DNA from: Prorocentrum cordatum
Taxonomy: Eukaryota > Sar > Dinophyceae > Prorocentrales > Prorocentraceae
Direction of reading: 5' to 3'
DNA: 64,000 bases
Assembly (NCBI GenBank): GCA_963575745.1
Contig: CAUYUJ010016308.1
Span: 172,501 to 236,500, forward strand
Shown: positions 11,515 through 22,800 of the stretch, piece by piece
Layout of the letters: the number at the start of each line of letters is the position of its first letter
How positions within the stretch are numbered: position 1 is the stretch's first letter
Translations under genes and position numbers: made by a program
Notes under the pieces: model-generated
Database searches by the model: none
What the model was told of the DNA's origin: nothing
What the model saw: the letters and a program-made list of their open reading frames with translations, nothing else

Positions 11515-11705
11515 CTCCTCTCCTCCTCCGGCTCCTCCTCCTCATCCGTCCAGACCTCCTCCTCCTCCTCCTCCTGCCCCTCCTCCCAGACCTCCTCCTC
11601 CTCCTCCTCCTCTTCATCCTCTTCCCAGAGCTCCTCCTCCTTCTCTTCCTCCTCCTCGTCCTCCTCCTCCTCGTCCTCCTCCTCCTGCTCCTCCTCCTCT
11701 CAACC
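11515..11705. repeat. (TCC)n microsatellite
   Basis: TCC repeat with CAGACC, CAGAGC and TCTTCC interruptions, adjoining the right end of dispersed-repeat copy 2. Confidence 0.92.
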
Positions 11706-11775
11706 CCCTTGAAAAATGTCGGCGATCGGGGGCACGGACAGGGCCACTCGCCCGCCCCACCTCCTTCTCGAATAC

Positions 11776-12095
11776 AACCAGTGATGGGCGTGTTTTCCAC
11801 CACCACCACCATAAATTGGAGGGGGGAGGGGGTCCCCCTCCTCCTCCTCCTCCTCCTCCTCCTCCTCCTCCTCCTCCTCCTCCTCTTCGTCCTCCTCCTC
11901 CTCCTCCTGCTCCTCTTCGTCCTCCTCCTCCTCCTCCTGCTCCTTTTCGTCCTCCTCCTCCTCCTCCCTCCTCTCCTCCTCCTCCTCCTCCTCCCTCCTC
12001 CTGCTCCTCCTCCTCCTCCTCCTCCTCCTCCTCCTCCTCCTCCCCCTCCGTCCCCCTCCAATTTATGGTGGTGGAAAACAAGCTCATCAACCAGG
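11776..12095. mobile_element. Inverted-repeat element enclosing a (TCC)n microsatellite
   Basis: Left arm GATGGGCGTGTTTTCCACC plus ACCATAAATTGGAGG (11782-11826) is matched in reverse complement by CCTCCAATTTATGGT plus GGTGGAAAACAAGCTCATC (about 12054-12088). Everything between is pyrimidine-rich (TCC)n of about 215 bp. AACCAG occurs immediately outside both ends (11776-11781, 12089-12094), a candidate target-site duplication. A third arm with the same sequence lies alone at about 41.64-41.69 kb. I read it as a MITE-like element whose interior is a microsatellite. Confidence 0.75.
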
Positions 12096-12099
12096 ACTT

Positions 12100-13610
12100 C
12101 GGCGGCCCGGCCTCCTCACAGCATGGGCCCCTAGACCCTGGACCTCTCGATCCCTTCCGGGGAACAGCCGGGTCGGACGCAAACGGTGATCAACAACGGG
12201 GTACGAGTTCACTCGCGCAGCCGGTGTCTGACGCCTGCTGGCACCAGAGGCGTCAACGTATTGGGAAGCGGGGCCGAAACCAGCTGCATGCGGCAGTTGT
12301 CGTAATCCCATTGTTCCCTACCCCCCCCCTCCGCCCGACCCCAAAGCGGGTGGCGCGAGAGGGCGGCCCTGCGTAGACGCCAGGGAGTTCCGCTCCTAAG
12401 GCTTTCTCGGAAAGCCGCCGAAACCCTGTCAGAACAACCCTGCCTTCTTAGTAAACAAGCTCCCTTGCATCACCCCTTTGTGCGCGCCGTCACCTTTTGC
12501 GCGACCTTTCGGGCAACAATATCGGGTTCGACTCGTATCGTTTTGGGGTGGCCCCGATGCCAAGGCGGTCGCCGCCGTGAGCCTGCTGGAAAATCTGAAT
12601 GGCGAGATGATCGTGATTCAGTTGCCTCTGCGCTGGGGCAGAGCTGCAGTGCCCCTTTGACTGCAACGGTTTGGAAATGCGAGCGCCCCTGGGGGGGGGG
12701 GGCCAAAATGCGGATGGACAACGGGGGCAATCAACGCCCCAGCTTCAGACGCAAGGGATGTGAACAACACAGACGCACACGATGCCCAGCCACAAATGTC
12801 GTCTCGAATCGACAGCGGCATGTTGGGGGCGGGCGTGCGTCGATGTCAACAAGAGGGCGACCACGACGATCCCGACGCCGAGCCTTGTCCTAAACGGACT
12901 AGAACTGCAGTGGACGGCCACACCTGCTATAATAATCTCCATTTAGAAACGTGAAAAGGGGACGACGCACAATGCATCTAGTTATGCGCACCTCTTCATA
13001 ATCTGTCTCGTTCTCTCCTCCTCCTCCCCCTCCTCCTCCTTATTGGCCAGACATGCGTAAAAGAGATTGCTGCGTCGAAAAAAGTGGACTAGCGAGACAC
13101 CCAAATGCGGACTACGCGGAGCAGTATGTTCGACGAGGCACAGACAAGCAGAGAAGCCCGAGAGGGCAGAGCGCATTCTTTTGCGCAGGCAGGCTGGCGA
13201 AGCAGAGTAACAAATCAGGCGGTATCCTGCCCACCCCACTCCGATGGAATTCGCCTAGCGTCCCGCACCACCATGTCAAGGCTGGCCAAGTAGGTCTGGT
13301 TGGCCTTGTTTGGCACTGCGTTGCTCTAGCGGTCAACGCGCTCGCAGCGGTCGACGCGCGCGTCCTCCTCCGCCAACTCCAGATCCCCAGCAGCCATCCT
13401 CCAACGCCGCACCTCCCCCGCTTTGCCTATTGTGCTACGACGGTGGCAACAAGAAACGGCCTCCCGCGCCCGCAAAACCACTGGACGATCTCAACACCAT
13501 TGTCTGCCTCGATGGCCACGCGCCTCATGCGACAACAAAAAGACGCCGAACGGAGCGAGGAGCGGGTTCAAAATTCAAGTTTGGAGTCCTGTGGCAGTGG
13601 CCCGCGACGG
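12100..13610. other. Unassigned sequence
   Basis: No gene recognised. A stretch near 12270-12300 (CCGAAACCAGCTGCATGCGG) resembles sequence near 38.95 kb and belongs to an undefined dispersed repeat. Open frames here have no recognisable motif. Confidence 0.4.
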
Positions 13611-13619
13611 GCAGGTCCT

Positions 13620-15860
13620 GGGGTGAGACCCTCACTCGTCGAACTCAGCTGCCCACTCGACGAATCGAGAAGACAACGCCTGCCAGACCGTGGACCTACT
13701 AGCCAGGCGTCTCCAGTCACCAAGCGCCCTCTGCGTGCAAAAGCGGCGCATGACATCCTCGAAACGCATCCACTTGCGAGAGGGCGGCCGCACAGGACGT
13801 GCCGCACCGAGCTCATTTGCAGCTGATTGCCACGCCGCGTCGCGCCACTCTGTCGCCACCCACAGCCACTCACTCGGATCTTCGTTTGCGGCTTAGCCCG
13901 CCCAGCGCCATTTTCCTTTCAAACGTTCGGGGGCCCACTCTTTCACGGTGCAGTCACGTGCAAGACGCCGGGCTTTGCGGGTAGGTAGTCCATTGGGCCC
14001 ATTTCCACCCAAGTTTCCTCTTCGGCCCTTTCGCGCCCCGCGGTGCGACAAAGCATAGTATGCTGTATTACTTTTTAAAACGTCAGAACTCTTCCGATCG
14101 CGGGGTCAATGATCCTGTCGACCATGAAACGCATTCGGCAAAAGTGGCGTCGAGTAGGGGCAGGCGCTTCTTGGCCGAAGAAGATCTCTTCAAACACAAA
14201 CTATTCCTTGTCAAACAATTTCCGACACCCCGCGGCTGTGCGACTGGCTGTCTCCTCCCCCGTCGGGTCCACCAGCGACAGCGTCGCGCCTAGCAAATCG
14301 ATTTCCCCTGGTGGCAACACCTCTACAAGAACAAGCTTCAGCAATTGGTAATTGTCCGCGTCGCGAGGATATGCTGCTAGTTCTTCGCACGTTGCACCTT
14401 GTCGGATGCAAAGACAAGCCCCGGCCTTGCAAAACAGACTACGTAATCATAGCCATTCTCTTCATGGGGACCCAACGCCTTGCAAGTAGTGTCAGGTTTT
14501 CAGCGAAAGCGATGCGCGCCGAGCGCTGCCCCCCGAATTCGTGCACCACGTTGGTGCCACATCCGCGTTTCTTCCACAACTCGCTTGTTTCCACCAGCGC
14601 CCGGCCAAACACAAGGTAGAAACGAATTGGGGGGAGAGGGTCGCCCTGCTCGTCGCCCGGTTCATCTCGAAATGCTGGCTGTCCGCCCCCGCACACAAAG
14701 ATGCGTAGCATTTCATTCAAAAATACGGCCGCCTCAGAACAGAAGCAGTCTACGCATTGATTCCTTGCTGAGGAAGCGCTTCAAACAAAGCAGAATTAGG
14801 TCCTCTGTCGAATGTTTCTTTCATACAAATCGTTGCAACCCACAATTCCCCCCCCCATTCCAAAAATTTGCCGGCGACCATACTTGATGCGTGTACGGCA
14901 TCAGCACCACCCCGGCCGGAGCGGAAACAAAACTGCTCCTTGGACAACTTTGAATCGATGACGTCGGCGACCCTGTTGTGGAGGACCGAGCTGAAGAGCT
15001 TCGCTAGAACTGGAAGGAAAGCGATCGGCCAGTAATTATTGGGCATGGCCTGGTCGCCCCTCTGTAACAACACCCACAATTTTGCGATCTTCCACTCGTC
15101 GGGTGGCGGCGCCGTTCCGGTGGCGATATCAGCGGAGAACTCAGTCATGGCAGCAACCACATCAACGTGTCCACTGTAGCCACGAAACCATAATTTGCGC
15201 CCGGTTTTCCCATTCTTGGGCTCCGTCGAAGCGAATTCCAATGCTGCTACTGTTACGCACCATATTCCAAATGCGCGGCGGGGCTGTAAGCTACCCAGGC
15301 GCATCTGCGTATAATCCTTCGCACGAAGGAGCAACAACCTTGCAAATGGACAGCTCATCAGTTTTCAGGGCCCCGCAGTTGGTATGTCCAATGTTTGGTC
15401 TAATCCTTTGGTGCCGATGTTCCACTCTGCGCAGCGCTCCAGGCCCGGCCCCTTTTCATCAACAACGACTCCAGCTCTTGCTCTTGTCGGTATCGCCCGT
15501 CTCGCCGTTGAGATCGCCAAGCCTGTTTTGACAAATCGCGCTGTCTGTCTGGACCTTGCTCTTGTTCCCGCGTTTCCAACAACTCTCCCGTAGTCGGGCA
15601 ATGTGTCTGGGCCTTCCCGTCATTATTGGGTTCTCCTGATTTCGAAGGAGCCTCTACGATCAAATCCGCGGGGTCCTCGGTGCGCATCCGCCGCTGAAGG
15701 TGGTCGTCCAAAGCCTCGCGGCGCTGCGCTGGTTGCCCGTCCGTGTCAAGTGCTGGTGCCCGATGTATGTTGACCTTTTTTCCGTCGCGTTTCCTGCTTG
15801 GCCTGCCCGTGAAATAAAAAGCCTGCGGGAAATGCACGATGGTCAGACTTCCCATCTAAT
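13620..15860 (-). pseudogene. Degenerate LINE (non-LTR) reverse transcriptase
   Basis: Reading minus strand from right to left, fragments in different frames follow LINE order. First is a linker-type Arg-rich region (15.86-15.40 kb). Next is an RT core (15.36-14.75 kb) with segments resembling RT motifs: PNNYWPIAFLPVLAKLFS, LSKEQFCFRSGRGGADAVH and an ELWVATICMKETFDR motif-A equivalent. Then comes QGDPLPPIRFYLVFGRAL and an IAFAENLTLLA segment where LINE RTs have FADD (14.72-14.44 kb), then GLSLHPTRCNV (14.43 kb). A C-terminal segment (13.86-13.63 kb) has KWMRFEDVMRRF and W-rich spacing, as in LINE tails. Both catalytic regions are altered (the motif-A aspartate context, and FADD read as FAEN) and the frame is broken many times, so it cannot encode an enzyme. 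No endonuclease domain was recognised; the copy is probably 5'-truncated. Confidence 0.8.
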
Positions 15861-15989
15861 GCATCAATAGTTTCCCAATCTTCTTGCAATAGTAAGCCAT
15901 TCCGTCAATGAAGAGATATTCGATGTCTTCTCCGCCCAGTGTTCCAAAGTCTATGCGCCCAGGCTTCGTGGAACTTTTTACAATCGAGC

Positions 15990-16700
15990 GTCGCGGCTAC
16001 ATTCAGCCTCCGTTCGCCTCGGGCGCCGCTGCGCTCGAGCGTGCGCCGCCAAATCAAGGTGAGCGGTCCACCCCCACCTCCTCCTCATCAGTGCCACAAT
16101 CACCTCCACACCCCACCCGCACGCCTCAAGCACCACGTCTGGCGGCAGAGAGGAACGGCCTCCCATGTGCGATTCGGCTGAGATGTCTGTTGCGGCCCCT
16201 CCTCCCCCGCCCCCCTCGGCGACTGGAAGCAGCAAGAGAAGGCCTTCCATGCGCGCGAATCAACTGAGAGATGCCGCCCCCATGGCGTCTCGGGCGCCGT
16301 TGCGCTCGAGCGTGCGCCGACGTGATCGCGCCACTGCAAGTTGCAAAAGAAGCGCCAGACACTCGCAAAAAAACATTGTATCCCACCGCAACCTCCTCAA
16401 CTCCACCTCCTACCCCTCTGACCCCCCCTCGCCCTATCTTCCCCATCTACGCCTCGGGCGCCGACACCGGTGGCAAAAAAAACGGCCTCCCATGCGCGCC
16501 CGATCACTTGACGAAAAAACCCGGCTCCAGGGCCTGCCCTGGTGGCCACGTGCCTCGCGGGCCCACCGCCAGGGCGGAGCAGATGGGCGCGGGCCGAAAA
16601 CCGGGGCTACACTTGCCGCCGCTCGTCTCGAGCGCCGCTGCTCGGGGACATGCGCCACAACATCAAGGTGCTCGGTCCACAACGGGTTGCAGAGGCAACG
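15990..16700. repeat. Threefold repeat of a ~300-bp segment
   Basis: The modules GCGCTCGAGCGTGCGCCG and CATCAAGGTG or similar occur near 16018-16075, 16290-16345 and 16625-16690, separated by a shared GGCCTCCCATG block (near 16155, 16240 and 16483). The three units are clearly related but diverged. The interior is rich in CCTCC. No coding sequence was recognised. Confidence 0.6.
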
Positions 16701-17259
16701 ACCGAGCGTTCGCATGAATGCCGCATTCTCCCCCGTCACCATCGGAATCCCCCACCGCCCCCTCCTGAAGAGTGACGCGCGTGCGCCGCTAAACGGGGAG
16801 TTCTTGTGCGAAGGAAGATGCGCCTTCACCGAGGGTCCTGGGGTACAATGCGAGACTCCTCCTCTGTAACATCCGCACCATCACCTCCTCCATACTGCCC
16901 TCGCAGAGGGTCCTAGACGAGTCAAACTCACGCCTGGGTCGGCCGCTGGCGGTCGACGCGCCCAATACAATAGAATGGCGGTCGGCAAGCTGGCACAGTC
17001 TGGCGTGATGAAAACGCAACACAATACAGTCTGCAATGTTTAGTGGACGACGATCTAAAACAAACAGTCTTACGCGAGATGGCGTAGTGACCATGCGCGA
17101 TGGCTTACGCAGGCCGCCCGCGCGGCACGCCACATTTGAAGCAAGGGCGCTCTCACGCGCGACCTTACGCGGGCAGCTTGCGCGCCAATGTCAGCGCAAC
17201 GGCCCCGTGTTTCTGGCGTTGCTTAAATGGCGATCGCGACGGGTCGGACATATAGCATA

Positions 17260-18074
17260 CTACTGGATGCAATCATGCTGTTGTGTTACAAGCGCCTTGT
17301 GCATAGTGTCCACATATGATTCGCTGTCCAACATGGTATGACCTAGTTCCCCGACGCCCCCGTCGTTGTTAATGTGTTGCCAGGCATGATGAGGAACAAA
17401 ACAAAAACGCGGGATGTGATAAGCACTTCGTGACAGTCGCAGCATGCAGCTGCCTGCAGACATGCCGCAAGCAATATTGGCTGTGCGCGAGCAGCAAAAT
17501 TCAAGATTACTGGTCTTGACAAATATGTTGTTGATGCCATCGGTGAATTGCCATGCTTCGTCTTCTCGCTGCGCGTCAAAAACAGAAACCCGTCCAAACA
17601 ATTGAGGTATGCGCTTCTGTTTCCTGAAGACAGATGAGTCGAACCTTAACGCCAAGATTGAATGTACTGCATGAAAAGGCGTCTTGCTGAAGCAACGGGT
17701 TTTTGCGGCCGCGTCGGGATCAATTGTCCTTCCCGCTCATGAACCACAGCAAGCCATGCCAATTTAGACAGAAGCGCCTGTGTCAACATTTCCGGTTGTG
17801 GCCACTGCGGTTGATTCGTATGTGTCTGGAAGGATGCCAGGAATCGGGTCTGAGGTATCCATTGTGTCACATCGGTCGTCGCGTGGAGTTTACAAGGGCG
17901 GAGCCGACGGAATATAATTAGAAATGTGAGGTAACCGCAACAGGGAGAACCTGTGAAAATCCACTGCTCGTTTTTGCATCTGGTGTGCCGTGCACACTGG
18001 GTATGAACTTCCATCGTGCCCACCGTTACTGTTTGGGCACAAGTGTCACGTCGGGCCTTATCGCAACGGTTCAC
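17260..18074 (-). CDS. Possible coding region of unknown function, two overlapping frames
   Basis: Two minus-strand open frames, 18074-17646 and 17655-17260, abut in different frames. Their composition is natural and aromatic-rich (for example FDSSVFRKQKRIPQLFGRV and VSVFDAQREDEAW), in DNA visibly less GC-rich than its surroundings. The shift between them could be an intron or a frameshift in a relic. I recognise no domain. The neighbourhood contains only repeats. It could be an unknown transposon gene, a host gene fragment or chance; the compositional change is the main reason for listing it. Confidence 0.3.
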
Positions 18075-18364
18075 CTTGAGAATAACAACACGTTTGGAAA
18101 TCGGGCTTACGTCTTTGAGGGCAACATGTGTGCGACGAGTACTTTTCGAACGAATGCGTTCTCAATACATGTGCACTCTTGCTTGCTTCAGTATCGGGAA
18201 TGCTGGGAAGAAAGTGAATGCCATAGGGAACTGGAGAGACAAACGTCGCCACCGCCAGTCTTCGACAAAGTCGGTTCGATCTCGATGGCGCGGGAGCCCA
18301 CCTGAGGGTGGTGAGGACGCCACGCTGTCACTGACACGCTGAAGAGGCTTGCCTGTCAGTGGCT

Positions 18365-18440
18365 CTTTCTCTTCCTCCTCCTCCTCCTCCTCCTCCTCCT
18401 CACGCTCCTCCTCCTCCTCCTCCTCCTCCTCCTCCCTGCT
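18365..18440. repeat. (TCC)n microsatellite
   Basis: TCC repeat with one CACGC interruption, at the boundary between the lower-GC segment and ordinary GC-rich DNA. Confidence 0.9.
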
Positions 18441-18589
18441 CCTCCCGCTGCCGCTACTCCCCCCCAATGCGCACCACCACGCCCAGCCCATGCCATCCTG
18501 GGCCCCAGCGTGGTGTGTGAAACTTCCAGGCCAAGGACAAGAAGGGCCGACAGACCGTCCCCAGAAGGAGCATAGGAGACATAGGCGCA

Positions 18590-18660
18590 AACACTCGGAA
18601 GTCCGCGCGGTTTTCTTGGTTCTGCGCTGGACCAGGCAGCGCCAGAAACGCCGCAACGAC
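18590..18660. repeat. Copy of the GTCCGCGCGG palindromic repeat
   Basis: AAGTCCGCGCGG followed by TTCTTGGTTCTGCGCTGGACC matches the left arm of the palindromic element at 36.19-36.32 kb (GGTCCGCGCGGATCTCTTGG then ATCGGCGCTGGACC). Related copies lie at 30.66 and 44.54 kb. Confidence 0.55.
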
Positions 18661-19243
18661 ACAACCGACCCGCCGAAATGAACAGAACCGACCGAGCGCG
18701 ACCGACTGCGAGAGGGGCGTGGCGGAGAGGGGGGCGACCCTTTAAGGCGGGGGTCTCCATGGAGGGCTTGTTGGCAGCCCGCCAGACTTCGAAGAAGCCT
18801 TCTTGGAACCCCCGGGGCCTTCTTCAGAACAGAAGCCATCCCCGTGCTCGTTCGCACCGCCGACTCGGGGGGCCCGCCCCCGTGGCCTCCACATCTCCCA
18901 CCGCAAGTCGCGCTGGCAGGGTGCAGCACCGCAGCCCTCGGAGGACCACGGAGGGAAAAGGAGAGTGGAGGTGGGGCCGGCACTTGACCCGTCTCCCTCC
19001 AAGGAGAGAGGTACTGTGAGAGAGGTACTATGGTACATGTGAGCCCTGCCACTGCACGTGGGTTGTCGGAGACGCCGGCCGGGGTCCAGAATTCGACGGG
19101 CGTCTGTATCCAAAAGCGAACCCTAGCGGGGGCGCCCGATACCCAAGCGCCGAATCGACCCGCAGGGGAGAGGGTTTGCACACTTCACAGGGAGGGGGAG
19201 GGACGTGGACTTGATGCTCGGTTCCTGATCCTCCCCTTTGCAT

Positions 19244-19391
19244 CAGGTCGGGCGTGTCCTCCTACAGGCGGCTCTTGGCCGAAAAAAACAAGAGTAGCCA
19301 AAACACATTCAAAAATACTGAAAAAATCGTCCCCGATTTATGTTTCGGCTATTTTTCAAAATTTCCCCCGTGGAGGGACATGCCCGACTGA
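19244..19391. mobile_element. MITE with ~22-bp inverted ends, copy A
   Basis: Left end GTCGGGCGTGTCCTCCTACA and right end, as reverse complement, GTCGGGCATGTCCCTCCACG. The ~100-bp interior is A/T-rich with a TATTTTTCAAAATTTCCCCC tail. Flanking 10-mers CCCTTTGCAT and ACCTTTACCA match at 6 positions, a decayed target duplication if copies B-D are the guide. No coding capacity. Ends plus 9-10 bp duplications in the sister copies suggest mobilisation by a Mutator-like transposase. Confidence 0.8.
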
Positions 19392-19972
19392 ACCTTTACC
19401 AAGGCGGCCGGGGCGCGAGAGAAGCAAGGCGGGCGGCCCGGCTCCCGCAGCGGGGCCAACCGCGGGGGCTCGTGCGGCAACGGGAGTCTCAGGATCTTCT
19501 GGCTCTCTTGCGACAGCGGGCCCAACCGCGGGGGGCTGCTGCCGTCGACGACCTCCCCGAGCAGCTCGATCGTTACGGGAACCGGCTCCTGCGGCGGCGG
19601 CGGCGAAGCCGGCAGCGAACACGGCGTCCAAAAACGGCGACGGAGGCGGAGGCTGCGCAGCCGAGGACGTCAACGGCAACCGCGGCGAAAGCGATGGCAG
19701 CGATGGCAGCGATAGCGGCGACCAAGACGACGATAACGACAACGACGGTGATTAGAACAACGACCCCAAAACGGCGAGGGCGATGGCGAACGCAACGACG
19801 TTCACAACGATGGGAAAGATGGTGACGATGAATACAACGATGTCGACAAGACCGGCAACAAACACAATTCTTCCCCCAAACGTTTCAATCTGCACGGCGG
19901 AAACTGGCTGTCAAACCAAACCGGGCTCGAACAGTGAAACGGCCAGGACCCGTGCAGGAGGCCCAAAATGGA

Positions 19973-20100
19973 GTTCGACTAGGTGGGGTCGGAGCATCGC
20001 GCCGCATCGCCGATGCATCACCGACGCATCGGCGACAACGGCGTGGAGAAAATCTGGGTCCACACCGAGACGCATCGCCGAGGCACTGGCGATGCGTCTC
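19973..20100. repeat. GATGCATC palindromic repeat fragment
   Basis: CGACTAGGTGGGGTCGGA leads into CATCGCGCCGCATCGCCGATG and then GGCGTGGAGAAAATCTGGG. The left end corresponds to that of the 31.17-31.36 kb element and the interior to the 2.14-2.26 kb fragment. Confidence 0.6.
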
Positions 20101-20109
20101 AACATCGAC

Positions 20110-22090
20110 ACCATGCAGGAGGCCCGGGACCAGGGGTCTGGCGGGAAGCGGCGGCTATAGGCAAGGCAGGGGTGGCGGCGAGAGACGAGGGCAGGGCGAA
20201 GCGGGGGGGCAGGCGGCCCCAAAGCCCCGGGACGGGCAGAGGGGATCCCTGCAGGGTCTCCAGGACCCTCCACAAGGGGTGTCTTCTCGCAGCAAGAGTT
20301 ATAGCTGGCTGAGGGGGGCACAGACGGTGACACCCAGGGACATCAAATGCAGTCAGTCTCTGGGTTCGGTCGGCGGGAAGGACAGAATGTCGAGTTCGGA
20401 AGCCAAGGCAAGCAAGAGTCCGAACAAAGTTCATCCGATCATGGACACTTCAAGCAAAACATGTGTGGATAGAGTTGGAAAGACTTGGACAACGTCTGAA
20501 ACAAAATGAAAGCTTGGGAACAGCTTGGACAGTTTGGAAAACGTTCGAAACCAATTCGAGAGTTCAAAAGAGTCCAAACGCGGTCGAGACGCTCGGAACT
20601 ATTTCGCCGCCAAATCTTATCCAAACTTCCTGGACTTCCAAAGTCTAGCACCATTGGACTTGAACTTGTAAAAAGCATTGGCCTGAAAGTGTTCCCGAAC
20701 TTTGAGTTTAACATGAGGGCCGGTTGGGCCCCCTCAGCCAGTTACAAGGCATTGGATGGGCTGCGCCCCCCCGTCGACAATCTTCTTGCAACTGAGGTTC
20801 GTCGCGGCGATGGTCGCGTTCGTCAAAGAGCGTTGGCCCGGGCGGCGGCCCCCTCATCATCAATATTGTTCCAATCGCGGTGCGTTGATCGTGCCCGTCT
20901 CTGGGGCTGTGGCCAAGACTGTGGCCCCCGAATCGCACAAACATAAAAACCGTCGTGACTTTGTCGCCTACGAGAAGATGTCTGAGCCCGTGGAGGTAGC
21001 GGAGGAGGATTGATGGTCTTTTGCTCGTCCATCGGAAGGAGATGAGGAGGAGGGGGGAGGAGGGGAAGGAGAAGGAGGAGGAGGAGGAGGAGGATCGAGG
21101 GAGAGGAGGAGGCTTCAGGAGGATCGAGGATCGCAGGTCTACATTTCTGCTCGCCTGTGGCCTTCCTGGGCCTACAAGGACCCCCAAAGCCCCCAACCGC
21201 GCAGAGTCTCCCGGAACCTGAGCCTCTGGAGAACCTCTGGAGACCTCCGAGCAAGGGGGGAGGAGCGAGGACGAGGAGTCATTCCGTCATCGGCCCTTCT
21301 CGTCCCCCCGCCTCCTTTCCCATCTTGTCCAGGGCGCCCCTACCCCCTCCTCGCCTCCCAAGGCGCATGGAAGTTCAGAGCCTGCCCGGAAGCCGTGCAA
21401 AACAACCCCCATGCCTCTTGGTTCCGAACTCCGTACAGAGTCCTAACAGTCAACTCCCAACGTCCAAGACCACCCCCGAAGACCCCCCGTACGGTGCATA
21501 CGATCGGGGATTGATCCACACGGAGCGGCGAAGATGAGTGAGCGGAATAATGTAACGGACATCGCCTGGCGCTGGCAACTTGCTAGTGACGGCCTGCACG
21601 GTGGAGGAGGGAGAGAAAGATGGACAGAAGAGGGAGACTCGGAACACGGGGAGGGGAAACGGCACACATTAACTACCACGCTCAGTCGACTACCCGAGAC
21701 GGCACTGTAGAAGTTCCCCCTCCCCTGACCGGGCGTCCATTTTCAGCGGATCGTGCTCTCGTCGGTTCATGTTCTTCAGGGCCGTGTAGCTAGCCTTCTC
21801 AAGGCGGAAGTCCCTGGGGCCGATGGGCCCGCACTTGCCGACGGACAGCACGACAAGCCCGACAACCACCATCTCATCCGCATCCATCCTGCCTCTCCCA
21901 CGCCCTCCTCACTCGCCCCTCTCCTCCCCACTCAGTCACACGCCTCCTCTGTCCACCTCCATCACAAACTCCACCTCTCCTCCTCCCCTTCCCCCCTACC
22001 CTCCTCCTCCAACGATACCGGATTTTCCCAGCAAGGGACCCATCAGTATCGCAACACCTTCCAGCCAGGCATGCCGCCTCTGACTTCTTC
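20110..22090. other. Unassigned sequence with short repeats
   Basis: No gene supported. Stretch 20400-20720 is lower in GC and built of loosely repeated TTGGA/GTTCGAA words. Stretch 21050-21120 is GGA-rich and 21880-22010 is CCTCC-rich. Frames here show no recognisable protein motif. Confidence 0.4.
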
Positions 22091-22095
22091 ACATC

Positions 22096-22290
22096 CTACG
22101 ACCCCGAAGCTTAACCACATCTCAAACAGTTCTCGGTATGGCGCCGCCCACATTCGTCCTCAAGGCTTGGAGGGAGGTCCGTCCTCTCAGAGTGTGGCCC
22201 TCGCGTCGGCGCCGCGACCACTCGTGTAAAAACTTCCGACAGTCACACGGGAGGAGGGCGGCTCATCTTCAAAATTAGGCTCTCGCTGGC
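22096..22290. repeat. Fragment of the 0.7-0.9 kb dispersed repeat
   Basis: Contains ACGACCCCGAAGCTTAAC, GTGTGGCCCTCGCGTCGGCG and CAAAATTAGGCTCTCGC, in the same order as the copies at 7.42 and 10.79 kb. It too is preceded by CCTCC-rich DNA. Confidence 0.6.
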
Positions 22291-22328
22291 AACCTCCTCA
22301 AAAGGGAATATCGTAAAGCAACTGGTGT

Positions 22329-22418
22329 TAGTTCGGGCGTGTCCTCCTACAGACGTATTTGGACGACAAATGAAACATTGTCCCAACAAGTACTTCTCAA
22401 ACATCAAGTATTGCTTGT
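22329..22418. mobile_element. MITE copy D, left part, split by the copia insertion
   Basis: TTCGGGCGTGTCCTCCTACA at 22332 matches the family's left end. The rest of the element continues after the retrotransposon (27954-28008), ending GGACATGCTCGACTGA. The 10-mer outside the left end (CAACTGGTGT, 22319-22328) matches the one outside the right end (AAACTGGTGC, 28009-28018) at 8 of 10 positions. The two halves therefore belong to one insertion of ~145 bp, later split. Confidence 0.85.
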
Positions 22419-22538
22419 TACTAGCATCTGGACATCTCAGGGTCACGGAACAACACTCCCACTACGTGGGATAACGGGGGCATATGAAGTAATGTTCCCA
22501 AAAGGGTCTCCGGAAACTTTGTTTTCCTCCTCTTGTAG

Positions 22539-22608
22539 ACGCAATCCTGTACACTAACATGCTAGTGGCCTAAACGCAATCCTGTACACTAACATGCTAG
22601 TGGCCTAA
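22539..22608 (+). repeat. 35-bp tandem duplication inside the 5' LTR
   Basis: Two identical units beginning ACGCAATCCTGTACACTAAC and ending GTGGCCTAA. The 3' LTR has one copy of the shared part (TGTACACTAACATGCTAATG), so the duplication arose after insertion. Confidence 0.92.
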
Positions 22609-22651
22609 CGTGGGTTGGTGAGCTTGGGACTGAGAGAAGAACGGATGGGTG

Positions 22652-22672
22652 CCATAACATATGTGGCTCAAG
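22652..22672 (+). promoter_or_regulatory. Spliced-leader-like sequence in the 5' LTR
   Basis: CCATAACATATGTGGCTCAA then G resembles the dinoflagellate spliced leader (CCGTAGCC ATTTTGG CTCAAG) most strongly at its 3' half. The paired position of the 3' LTR is closer still. It is relevant because dinoflagellate mRNAs acquire this leader by trans-splicing, and genomic relics mark reverse-transcribed mRNA. Confidence 0.55.
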
Positions 22673-22800
22673 GCCAAGAGTGCTGAGGAAAAGTCACAAG
22701 TCAGTCATCCTTCCATTCGCATTCGTATCCCACGAGGATCTTGCACACTCCGCTGAGCGAAAGGCTCGCATGGTAGTGTGGGTTACTGTTCTGATCTTCG

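Larger units (their letters stand above)
22419..22770 (+). repeat. 5' LTR of the copia element
   Basis: Aligns with 27648-27953. It begins TACTAGCATCT (the 3' LTR has the canonical TG start, TGCTAGCATCT) and ends GGCTCGCA. It is longer than the 3' LTR mainly because a 35-bp unit is duplicated in tandem at 22539-22608. By eye the two LTRs differ about once per 8-10 bases, which with the broken genes suggests an old insertion. It is followed at once by TGGTAGTGTGG, the position of a tRNA primer-binding site. Confidence 0.85.
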
